From positions 1 to 64,000 of the forward strand of contig JANQVJ010000005.1 of NCBI GenBank assembly GCA_030730365.1: DNA of 64,000 nt. The letters are read 5' to 3'. Source of the DNA: Verrucomicrobiales bacterium (lineage in GTDB: Bacteria > Verrucomicrobiota > Verrucomicrobiia > Verrucomicrobiales > DEV007). Each line of letters opens with the position of its first letter. Positions within the stretch are counted from its first letter, which is position 1. The position numbers were made by a program, and so were the translations under genes. Shown here piece by piece: positions 1 through 6,832 of this stretch. The notes beneath the pieces were generated by a model. It was not told where the DNA came from. It saw only the letters and a list, made by a program, of their open reading frames with translations, and did not search any database.

Positions 1-178
1 CACAACAGTGTAATTAGTCCAATCTGCTATCACCCGGGTTCAACGCCGATCGCTTTTGGGACTCTCTCCAGAAAACCCAATTTTCCCCGTCAGGTCAAGG
101 AATTCCCTCCAACAAGGCGAGGAAATGGCTCCGATTTCCCGTCGATTGAGTTCTTGATTTTTAGAACCGGTTGAAATT

Positions 179-203
179 CCGATAGGATTTCTTATCCCAT
201 CGG
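179..203. other. Imperfect hairpin upstream of intI
   Basis: The arms CCGAT and ATCGG, then GGAT and ATCC, pair around a TTCTT loop with one A/C mismatch. The hairpin lies about 90 bases before the chosen integrase start. It could be a leader structure, a weak terminator of a gene to the left, or part of an attachment site. No integron core site (GTTRRRY type) was recognised next to it. No gene was recognised in the rest of bases 1-289. Confidence 0.3.
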
Positions 204-289
204 GCTTTCAATCTCGCCTGAAGATTCACAAAAACGAAGCTCTGAATTTGTGTTTGCAATTTCGTCTTTTTTCTGGGAAAAGCGTTTTC

Positions 290-1612
290 ATGAACAGTGA
301 ACAGAAGAACATCTTTCCCTGGAGCAGTGACCTCGAGTTTTCTCGCGATGTATCCCGCTCCGACAAGTCGGGCTTTGCCATGATCCTCGGCTGGTATGAG
401 AAGTGGCGGATCTCCCAGCAACTTCCGGCTTCCCGTGAGACCGCCGCGACCTTCTGGAAACTCAAGGTCAAGGCGAAGGAGCGTCAGGATTGGCAACTGG
501 AGCAATGGGCTGAAGCTTTCCGCTGGCACCTGAACTGGCTGCGATTCGCCAAAGCTGAGGGCCGGGAGACCCGCACCCTCGAAGAACGGGTCCGCGACGC
601 GGTGAATCGGGCGGGAGGTAGACGAGGTCTCGCGCGTCGCACCCGGGAGACCTACGCGGGATGGGTCGGTCGATTTGCCCGGTGGGCTGGCGAAGCACGG
701 GCGGTGATGGACGAGGGCAAGGCGAGTCAATGGCTCTCCTGGCTGGTGACGGAGGAGAAGGTCGCCTACTCCACCCAGAAACAGGCGCTGAATGCGCTGG
801 TCTTTTTCTTCCGCGAGGTCTGTGGTCGCGAAGAGGTCCATCTGAACGTGCGGCTGCGGCAGACCCCGAAGCGGATCCCCGTCGTCCTGAGTGTCGGCGA
901 GGTCGCGGCCGTCCTCGCGAATCTGCCGGAGAAATGCCGTCTCGCCGCCGAGTTGCAATACGGGGCGGGTCTGCGGCGCAGCGAACTACTCAATCTGCGG
1001 GTGAAGGATATCGACCTCGATCGCCGGCAGGTGACGGTGAGGGCGGGCAAGGGCAATCGCGACCGGGTCACCGTCCTGCCGCAGCAGGTCGCGGTGCAAC
1101 TGATCGACTGGAAGGAGCGTCTCCACGAACAGTTTCATGCCGACCGTGCCGCGGGTGTCCCGGGCGTGGCCCTGCCGGGTGCTCTCGCCCGCAAGTTGCC
1201 AAAGGCGGGGGAGCAATGGGAATGGGCGTGGCTTTTCCCGAGCGACCATTTCTCGGTCGATCCCGAGACGGGGATACGGCGGCGACACCATCTCCACGGG
1301 CAGACCTACACGAATGCGCTGCGCGAGGCGGTCCGTGCGGCCGGGATCGAGAAACGGGTGAAGTCGCATGATCTTCGCCATTCCTTCGCGACCCATCTGC
1401 TAGAGGCGGGCACGGATATACGAACCCTGCAGGAGCTGCTGGGACACGCCGAGTTGGAGACGACGATGATCTACACGCACGTCGCGACCAATCTCAGCGC
1501 CTGCGGGGTGGCGAGTCCACTCGATCGGATCCATGCCGGGACGGGAATGATCTCAATGGGAAATCTGACACCCACATCGGCTCGGCCGTGGCCCCTTCGG
1601 GTGGTCCGGTGA
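290..1612 (+). CDS. intI: Integron-type tyrosine recombinase (IntI family)
   Basis: This 440-residue protein is a site-specific tyrosine recombinase that would cut and rejoin attachment sites. It has an N-terminal SAM-like core-binding region and a C-terminal catalytic domain. The catalytic Arg is in GLRRSELLNLRVKDID, the HxxR box in [11 protein letters not shown], and the second His and Tyr in LGHAELETTMIYTH. The segment LARKLPKAGEQWEWAWLFPS followed by DPETGIRRRHHLH matches the extra patch found in integron integrases and absent from XerC/D. The ORF opens with TTG at 248, but the ATG at 290 gives a more ordinary N-terminus (MNSEQKN) and was preferred. No gene cassettes or attC sites were recognised on either side, so it is a solo integrase here. 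The C-terminus runs about 25 residues past the usual SPLD end. Confidence 0.85.
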   Translation: MNSEQKNIFPWSSDLEFSRDVSRSDKSGFAMILGWYEKWRISQQLPASRETAATFWKLKVKAKERQDWQLEQWAEAFRWHLNWLRFAKAEGRETRTLEERVRDAVNRAGGRRGLARRTRETYAGWVGRFARWAGEARAVMDEGKASQWLSWLVTEEKVAYSTQKQALNALVFFFREVCGREEVHLNVRLRQTPKRIPVVLSVGEVAAVLANLPEKCRLAAELQYGAGLRRSELLNLRVKDIDLDRRQVTVRAGKGNRDRVTVLPQQVAVQLIDWKERLHEQFHADRAAGVPGVALPGALARKLPKAGEQWEWAWLFPSDHFSVDPETGIRRRHHLHGQTYTNALREAVRAAGIEKRVKSHDLRHSFATHLLEAGTDIRTLQELLGHAELETTMIYTHVATNLSACGVASPLDRIHAGTGMISMGNLTPTSARPWPLRVVR

Positions 1613-1728
1613 TTGGCTGCCGCGGAGGGGCAGGTCCGATTGCTGCACGATGAAGAGGAGCCTGCGACATTTCCTGACGGACGTTTAGGATCGCGTGCCT
1701 GAAATGGCCTTTTTCAAACTCTCTGCCC

Positions 1729-1781
1729 TCTTGAAATCCGCTGAGCTCACGCTCGGACGGGTTCGAGTCCCGTCATCGGCA
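1729..1781 (+). pseudogene. 3' remnant of a class II tRNA (Leu/Ser-like)
   Basis: The segment reads as the 3' half of a tRNA: an anticodon-loop-like CTTGAAA, half-stem TCCGC, a long variable arm TGAGCTCACGCTC, T-arm ACGGG-TTCGAGT-CCCGT and acceptor strand CATCGGC with discriminator A. The 5' half is absent: no GCCGATG partner strand and no matching GCGGA anticodon half-stem occur upstream. The long variable arm and discriminator A suggest Leu, although the anticodon position reads TGA. The minus-strand ORF over it (MTGLEPVRA) is the familiar spurious translation of a tRNA end. A partial tRNA beside integrase genes is what an integration or excision scar in a tRNA gene would leave. Confidence 0.6.
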
Positions 1782-1815
1782 TTTCAACGGTCGCGGGTTC
1801 GCGGGCGTTTCGAAC

Positions 1816-1847
1816 CCCCCTACGACCCCAGGCCCCCGGCTGGAAGG
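1816..1847 (+). repeat. GC-rich repeat, copy A
   Basis: This 32-base segment, starting CCCCCTACGACCCC, matches 2937-2968 at about 27 of 32 positions. It lies between the tRNA remnant and the point where the second integrase coding sequence begins abruptly, so it marks the truncation boundary of that pseudogene. Confidence 0.5.
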
Positions 1848-1930
1848 CGAGGTGGTGCGCTTGCGGGTGAAGGATATCGACCTCGACCGCGGCAGGGTGA
1901 CGGTGCGCCTGGGCAAGGGGGGACAAGGAT

Positions 1931-2014
1931 TGCCTCGGTCGCCGCCGCACGGCTCCCTCGCCCTCCGGGCTGCCTGCGGCAGGCTGTCTCGCCGCTTAGC
2001 CGCCGCGGCTCGGC
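1931..2014 (+). repeat. Insertion 1 in the integrase pseudogene (about 84 bp)
   Basis: This GC-rich segment separates the codons for KD from those for MTVLP. It is flanked by a TGC direct repeat (1931 and 2015). It contains the hairpin GCCTGCGGCAGGC and the string GGCTGTCTCG, which recurs in insertion 3. It carries an in-frame TAG. It has no coding capacity of its own. Confidence 0.6.
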
Positions 2015-2176
2015 TGCATGACCGTGCTCCCGAAACGCCTGCGCGACGAACTGGCGGAGCAGATCGAACGGGCGCGGGCGCTCTGGGAACAGGACCAGAG
2101 CGCCGGAGTGGCGGGCGTCTACATCCCCGGTGCCCTGGCGCGGAAGTTCCGCAGAGCCGCGGAGTCGTTTGATTGG

Positions 2177-2258
2177 TTTTGATTCGGCGGCCCCGCCCGG
2201 CCGCCTCACCCTGCGGGCTTCGCTTCGCTCCGTCCAAAACGCCTCCGGCCCTCGGCGT
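2177..2258 (+). repeat. Insertion 2 in the integrase pseudogene (about 82 bp)
   Basis: This segment lies between the codons for SFDWF and WLFPAKQ. It is flanked by TTTTG (2177 and 2259), which looks like a short target duplication. Its 82-base length shifts the frame. It holds GGCGGCC/GGCCGCC-type pairing and the string GGGCTTCGCTTCGCTCCGT. It resembles insertions 1 and 3 in size and composition more than in exact sequence. Confidence 0.55.
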
Positions 2259-2489
2259 TTTTGGCTCTTCCCGGCGAAGCAGCTATCGGTCGATCCGGAA
2301 AGCGGCCTCCGGCGCCGTCATCACCTCCACGGGAAGGTCTACAACGAAGCGATCAAACGCGCGGCGGTGGAGGCGCGGATCGAGAGGCGGGTGACGAGCC
2401 ACGCGCTGCGTCATTCCTTTGCAACGCACCTGCTCGAAGCGGGGACCGATCTGCGAACTATCCAGGAGATCCTCGGCCACGAAGACATT

Positions 2490-2575
2490 TGCGACTTCAG
2501 TGCTCCCGCACTTCGCCCCCTTCGGGCAGCCTGTCGGCTGGCTGTCTCGGAGCGCCTGCCGCGCTCCTCGGCTCC
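2490..2575 (+). repeat. Insertion 3 in the integrase pseudogene (about 83-86 bp)
   Basis: This segment lies between the codons for ILGHEDI and TTEIYLHV, just before the catalytic tyrosine. A CGAC repeat at 2492 and 2577 may be the target duplication, so exact borders are uncertain by a few bases. It shares CTTCGGGC, GCCTG and GGCTGTCTCG with insertion 1, in the same order, which supports one repeat family. Confidence 0.55.
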
Positions 2576-2707
2576 ACGACCGAGATCTACCTGCACGTGG
2601 CGACGGGGGCGAACGGGCTCGGGGTGGTGAGTCCGCTGGATCAGTTCCCGGCCGCCCCGCCCTGCGCGGTCCATTCGCTCACGCTTATGGCCACAGCGGC
2701 GGCGTGA

Positions 2708-3093
2708 GGCGTCGGAGGATTCTCCATTAGCCGCGAGCGGCGTAGCGTGTCGGCCTTTCCTCGGAGGTCGAATCCGCACACGAACGGGGTGAACTTTGCT
2801 CGGAGCGGACGGCGATGGTCGTGTACCGTTTCACAATCGCCGCAATCCCCGGATCCATTTCGTGTCGGCAATCGAAGCGGAGCGTAGATCGATGCCGGCG
2901 GCAGTGGATTGATGCGTTTCTACTCGAATGGCCGAGCCCCCTCCGACCCCGGGCCTTCGGCGGGAAGGGAGTCGAGGGGATGAAAAAGGAAATCCCTGCA
3001 ATCATAGGCCGCTTCGAGCAGCCCTTGCATCAATCTCTGCTGGTGCAAGCTCCCCATCGATTTGACCGTTTTTTTGGCTATTCCCTGTCTGTG
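2708..3093. other. Gene-free stretch between integrase pseudogene and ATPase
   Basis: No convincing gene was found in these 386 bases. ORFs on both strands here lack recognisable domains and ordinary residue composition. The stretch contains copy B of a GC-rich repeat (2937-2968) and otherwise looks like decayed sequence. Confidence 0.5.
2937..2968 (+). repeat. GC-rich repeat, copy B
   Basis: This segment starts CCCCCTCCGACCCC and matches copy A at 1816-1847 with about five mismatches in 32 bases. It includes the self-complementary core GGGCCTTCGGC. The two copies bracket the integrase pseudogene as direct repeats about 1.1 kb apart. Confidence 0.5.
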
Positions 3094-3162
3094 CCACAGG
3101 TGGACGATCTTCAATACCGCAATTGGACGGATTGACGTGCCGCAATTGGACGGTATCCTATA
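3094..3162 (+). promoter_or_regulatory. Three 23-bp iteron-like repeats before the ATPase gene
   Basis: CCGCAATTGGACGG occurs at 3117 and again at 3140, exactly 23 bases apart. A degraded copy (10 of 14 positions) sits another 23 bases upstream at 3094. The last unit runs into TATCCTATATAG, a plausible -10 region, and the ATPase ATG follows at 3169. Same-face spacing of about two helical turns suggests an operator for a DNA-binding protein. Confidence 0.45.
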
Positions 3163-3168
3163 TAGCAA

Positions 3169-4416
3169 ATGGCCGAGGAAAAACGACTGGTTGCCCGCCT
3201 CCTGCAAGGCGCGCTGGAGGCAGCCCTCACCGATACCCCGGTCGTCTGCCTTCTAGGTGCCCGCCAGTCTGGGAAATCGACCCTGGCGAAAATCCTGGCT
3301 CCTGACCGGGATTACATCACCCTCGATGATCAGAACTATCTGCAGGCAGCGACTTCAGACCCGGCGGGCTTCGTCGCGCAATTGCCCGCCAAGGTCACCC
3401 TCGATGAAGTGCAGCGGGTCCCCGAACTGCTCCTCGCCATCAAGCGTGTGGTGGATTCGGACCGGCGAGCCGGACGATTTCTCCTCACGGGATCGGCGAA
3501 TCTCCTCCAACTTCCCCGCCTCGCTGATTCGCTCGCGGGTCGGATGGAATGTCTTTTCCTCCAACCGTTCACGGAAGCCGAGAAAGCGGGCACCACCGGC
3601 CATTTCCTGAAGCGCTTGTTGCGCGGCGAACTTCAAGAGCCTTTAAGCGGCGGGAAAGCTCTCAAACGCTCAACGATACCCGATCGGCTATTGATGGGGG
3701 GATATCCCGAGCCGAACCAGCGCCTACCCATCCGGGCTCGCCAGTGGCATCGGCAATACATTCGGTCGATTGTCGAGCGGGACATTCGCGACGTGGCTCG
3801 AATCAAGGATAGCAATGATGTGGCGAGACTTCTTGAACTGCTCGCCCTCCGCACCGCCGAACTCCTTAATGTCACTTCTCTCGCCGGAGATCTCCATGAA
3901 GATCGGCAGACGATCGACCGTCACCTGGCCATCCTCGAAAAGCTGTTCCTCATCCGCACGCTTCCGGCGTGGCACCGGAACTCCGCCAACCGTCTCGTCA
4001 AAGCCCCCAAGGTCCACCTTTGCGACACCGGACTGGCTGCCACCCTGGCCGACCTTCATGCCGATGATTGGAATACGAAGCGCGAACGTTTCGGCCATCT
4101 TCTCGAATCCTTCGTGTTGCAGCAGTTCATCGCCCAGGCAGGATGGACCGATCCCGATTTGCGCTTCTGGCACTACCGGGACAAGGATCAAGTCGAGGTG
4201 GACTGTGTGATCACCCGTGGCAGCGAGGTTTGGGGAATTGAGATAAAAGCAGCGGCGACGGTTAATCCGTCCGACGGCCGCGGTCTTCATCGTCTGGCGG
4301 AGCAGGCGAAAGGCGACTTTCAAGGAGGAATCGTTCTCTACGACGGAGATGCGGTCCTCCCGCTCGGGAAATCAGGATTCCTGGCCGTCCCGTTGTCGCG
4401 GCTCTGGGAGTGGTGA
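3169..4416 (+). CDS. AAA_14 / DUF4143 family ATPase
   Basis: This 415-residue protein is a standalone P-loop ATPase of the AAA_14 plus DUF4143 type. The Walker A is GARQSGKST (about residue 30) and the Walker B region is VTLDEVQRVPELL. The sensor-like LLTGSANLLQLP follows, and the C-terminal DUF4143 half contains HLCDTGLAA, FGHLLESFVLQQ and the nuclease-like FWHYRDKDQVEVDCVI with EIKAA. That last part resembles a PD-(D/E)xK core, as is usual in this family. Such genes are common, laterally transferred and mostly without assigned function. Neighbours are decayed mobile DNA, which fits an accessory gene. The ATG closely follows an iteron-like promoter region. Confidence 0.85.
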   Translation: MAEEKRLVARLLQGALEAALTDTPVVCLLGARQSGKSTLAKILAPDRDYITLDDQNYLQAATSDPAGFVAQLPAKVTLDEVQRVPELLLAIKRVVDSDRRAGRFLLTGSANLLQLPRLADSLAGRMECLFLQPFTEAEKAGTTGHFLKRLLRGELQEPLSGGKALKRSTIPDRLLMGGYPEPNQRLPIRARQWHRQYIRSIVERDIRDVARIKDSNDVARLLELLALRTAELLNVTSLAGDLHEDRQTIDRHLAILEKLFLIRTLPAWHRNSANRLVKAPKVHLCDTGLAATLADLHADDWNTKRERFGHLLESFVLQQFIAQAGWTDPDLRFWHYRDKDQVEVDCVITRGSEVWGIEIKAAATVNPSDGRGLHRLAEQAKGDFQGGIVLYDGDAVLPLGKSGFLAVPLSRLWEW

Positions 4417-4491
4417 AGGTGATCGAACCGCGCACTTATTTCTGGCCGTTTCCCTCTCTCACACTCGAAACCCGATCTCCTGGCCACCTGC

Positions 4492-5390
4492 CTAGCGTCC
4501 CGAATGCTTCTCCTTCGCCGCCTTGGCCCGCTTGATTTCCCGAAGCAGCATCTCCTCCGTCACGAACCACTTTGCCGGATCAGGATCGCGGCTCCCGGCG
4601 TGGATGGCGTTCAGGCAAATGTTGAGGATGTCCCCGCCGCTGAGGCCCCGACTTTGATCCGCGAGATTCGTAACGCAGTGGAGAAAGCCGGAGGCAAAGC
4701 GCAGATTGGCCTTCACCCGATCGGGGTTGGGTAGATGGAGGGCGAGAAGCTCCCGGCGCATGAAAGAGTCAGGAAGGCGGAACTCGATGTGCCGCTGCAC
4801 CCGCCGCAGCAGAGCGTCGTCGTAATTGCCGAACAGGTTCGTGGTCATCACCACCACGCCCTCGAAGCGGTCGAGTTCCTGCATCAGGCAATTCCGGTTC
4901 TGGTTGATCGAGGTCGCGCAGGATTCGTCGAGGCTGACCCGCTTGGAAAGCAGGCTGTCGGCCTCGTCGAGGGAGAGGACCGCACCATGATGGGTCGCCC
5001 GCTCGAAGGCACGCTTGATGTGTTTCGCGGTATCGCCGAGATACTTCGAGATCACCGACGAATAGTCCACCTGATAAAGCGGCTGGCCGAGGCGGTGCGC
5101 CACTCCGAGGGCGGCACGGGTCTTCCCGGTGCCGGGTTGACCGCAGAAGTTGAGGATGCAGCGCCCCTGCTGCGGCTGGAGTCGGCTGATGCTCCAGACT
5201 TCTTCCAACTGGTCGCGGATCTGGATGGCGCGGAGTCCATCGAGGATCTGCTGGTTGATTCGCGCCCCTGCGCTCACCCTCCGGGTCCCGCTTCGGATCA
5301 TCCGCAACCACCTCGATCTCGAACTCGCGCTCCATCACCGCAGCAAGGTCCGCTTCGCTCCACGGGTTCAGGTTCTGGGTTGTGGTTCAT
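4492..5390 (-). pseudogene. AAA ATPase, frameshifted at its 5' end
   Basis: Most of the protein is in one frame (ORF 4492-5307): Walker A GQPGTGKT, AAA-type Walker B AVLSLDEADSLL, the sensor-1 region VVVMTTNLFGNYDDALLRRV, an arginine-finger-like RRVQRH and a C-terminal lid with GLSGGDILN. This is a classic AAA fold close to spastin/FtsH-like ATPases. Its first residues in that frame look random. The natural N-terminus is in another frame (WSEADLAAVMEREFEIEVV), reached from ATG 5390 only with a shift near 5365 and another near 5266. The ATG at 5390 overlaps the stop of the upstream remnant as ATGA, so the two were an operon. It is probably a decayed gene, although a truncated product from 5307 cannot be excluded. 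Confidence 0.6.
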
Positions 5391-5733
5391 GGTCGGCAAT
5401 CCAGCCACGATTCGAGGTCGGCGAGCGCGGCCCTGACACAGCTACCACTGCCGACCGCGACCTGGAGGGCGGTCTGCTTCGGAACGGGTCAGTGCGCGAT
5501 GAGGAATTCGGCCAGTTCCTCGGTCTCCGGCGGTAGGATCTTCACGGTCTGGAAGCGGGTCTGGAAGCGCTCGGTGAGCAGGTCCAATTTGCGGTTGCTG
5601 GTGCCCAAGAGCGCACGGCCCGAGCGGCTGGTGAGCGAAGGGCTCTCTTGAATCGCGTGCATCGCGTGCGGTCAAGCAACGCCAGCGAATCGGGGTAAAG
5701 GCAGGATCCGCCGGTCGGGCCTATGCCGGACAA
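5387..5733 (-). pseudogene. Remnant of an AAA-like ATPase gene
   Basis: A minus-strand frame contains LLGTSNRKLDLLTERFQTRF, then VKILPPETEELAEFL, which reads like sensor 1 and the start of a lid domain of an AAA/clamp-loader-type ATPase. It then meets TGA at 5489-5491. The same frame continues past it as PVPKQTALQVAVGSGSCVRAALADLESWL to a TGA that overlaps the next gene. The TGA sits where a Trp codon would fit. Upstream, a tandem GCACGCGAT duplication near 5655-5672 breaks the frame again. No N-terminal half or Walker A is present. Confidence 0.5.
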
Positions 5734-5815
5734 GTCCCGAACGAAATGAATTCCGACCCGATTGCCGGATCACCGCCGCTTGACGAAACGGCCGGATTGC
5801 GGTCGAGTTGACAGA

Positions 5816-6793
5816 ATGAGTAACCCCTTTTCCACCGCCTTCGCCGCTGCGTCCTGCGCTCTAATGCTCTCCGCCTGCTCCGACTCCGGACGCCCGGATT
5901 TTGTCAGCATCGGAACGGCTCCTCCGGGAGGCGCTTTCTTCGTTGTTGGCGGGGCTCTTGGAGAGGTGCTCAATGCCCATGCCGAAGGGAACAACTGGCA
6001 GGTCAACTCCGAGTCCACGATGGGTTCGCAGGAAAATATCTCGCGCCTCGCGCAGGGGGAGCTGGACCTCGCCATGTCCAATGCCGCGATCACCTATTTC
6101 GCGGTGCGGGGAGAAGGCGAGTGGCCGGCAGCGCAACCAGTCGAGGCGGTCATGACTCTGGCCCCGAACGTGGCCCTGTTTATCACCACCGCCGGATCGG
6201 GCGTGACCACGATCGCCGAACTCAAGGGCAAGCGGGTTGTGATCGGTCCTCCCGGAGCAGGATTTGAGAGCTTCGTGGCTCCGATTCTGGAAGCCCACGG
6301 AGTCAAAATGACGGACATCACACCACTGAACGCGACCCAGGCGGGGGCGGTCGACATGCTCTCGGACGGTTCTGCGGCGGCGGCCTTCCTCGGCGGTGCG
6401 ATTCCGACCGCCTCGATCAGCCAGGCGGCGGCGTCTCAGGACATCTTCTTTATTCCCTTCGATCCGGAAGTCCGGGCGGGGCTCGTCCGCGATTACTCCT
6501 TCTTCCACGACGCGACCATCCCCGGCGGAACCTATCGCGGGCAGGATGCTGATTTCCTCGGCCTCAACGTAGGCTCGATGCATCTCATCACCTCCGCCAC
6601 CCAGGATGAGGATCTGGTCTACCGGATCACGAAGACCCTTTACGAAAACCGGGAAGACGCGGCCGAGAAACACCCCGCCGGGAAAGCGATCAATCCCGCC
6701 AATGTGGTCCGTCACACGGGCACGGATTTTCATGCGGGAGCGATTCGCTATTATAAAGAGATCGGCATCTGGACGGCGGATAAGCCGGAGTAA
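5816..6793 (+). CDS. TAXI-family TRAP transporter solute-binding lipoprotein
   Basis: This 325-residue protein captures a small organic acid or similar ligand outside the membrane and hands it to the fused permease encoded next. The ATG at 5816 was chosen over 5762 because it gives a signal peptide ending in the lipobox LSAC, so it is predicted to be lipid-anchored. Family features are IGTAPPGGAFFVVGGALGEV near the N-terminus, STMGSQENISRLAQGELDLA and LKGKRVVIGPPGAG. TAXI proteins pair with fused DctQM permeases, and that gene begins 39 bases downstream. The ligand cannot be told from sequence. Confidence 0.9.
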   Translation: MSNPFSTAFAAASCALMLSACSDSGRPDFVSIGTAPPGGAFFVVGGALGEVLNAHAEGNNWQVNSESTMGSQENISRLAQGELDLAMSNAAITYFAVRGEGEWPAAQPVEAVMTLAPNVALFITTAGSGVTTIAELKGKRVVIGPPGAGFESFVAPILEAHGVKMTDITPLNATQAGAVDMLSDGSAAAAFLGGAIPTASISQAAASQDIFFIPFDPEVRAGLVRDYSFFHDATIPGGTYRGQDADFLGLNVGSMHLITSATQDEDLVYRITKTLYENREDAAEKHPAGKAINPANVVRHTGTDFHAGAIRYYKEIGIWTADKPE

Positions 6794-6832
6794 TCCACTC
6801 CGAATCCCAAAGCAGACTACAGCACTGTCACG

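Larger units (their letters stand above)
1845..2707 (+). pseudogene. Degenerate second integron integrase
   Basis: The segment starts abruptly inside the catalytic domain (VVRLRVKDIDLDR), so the N-terminal half is missing. Joining frames recovers an integron-type integrase: GKGG, then [93 protein letters not shown] and a final SPLDQF. The order matches the intact copy at 290-1612, but the sequence differs enough to be a paralogue rather than a recent duplicate. Three GC-rich insertions of about 82-86 bp break it at KD/CMT, at FDWF/W and at HEDI/TT. There is also an apparent extra base near 1923. The HxxR, His and Tyr motifs are still legible, so decay is fairly recent. No product is expected. 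Confidence 0.8.

Noticed and set aside
1747-1950. Minus-strand ORF containing MTGLEPVRA
   Set aside because: This string is the well-known false translation of a tRNA 3' end, and the frame is explained by the tRNA remnant.
2815-3135. Plus-strand ORF of 106 residues in the integrase zone
   Set aside because: No recognisable domain, no good start site, and it runs through a GC-rich repeat and into the iteron region.
290-3168. An integron cassette array
   Set aside because: No attC-type core sites or promoterless cassette genes were recognised; the repeats present are short insertions within one pseudogene.
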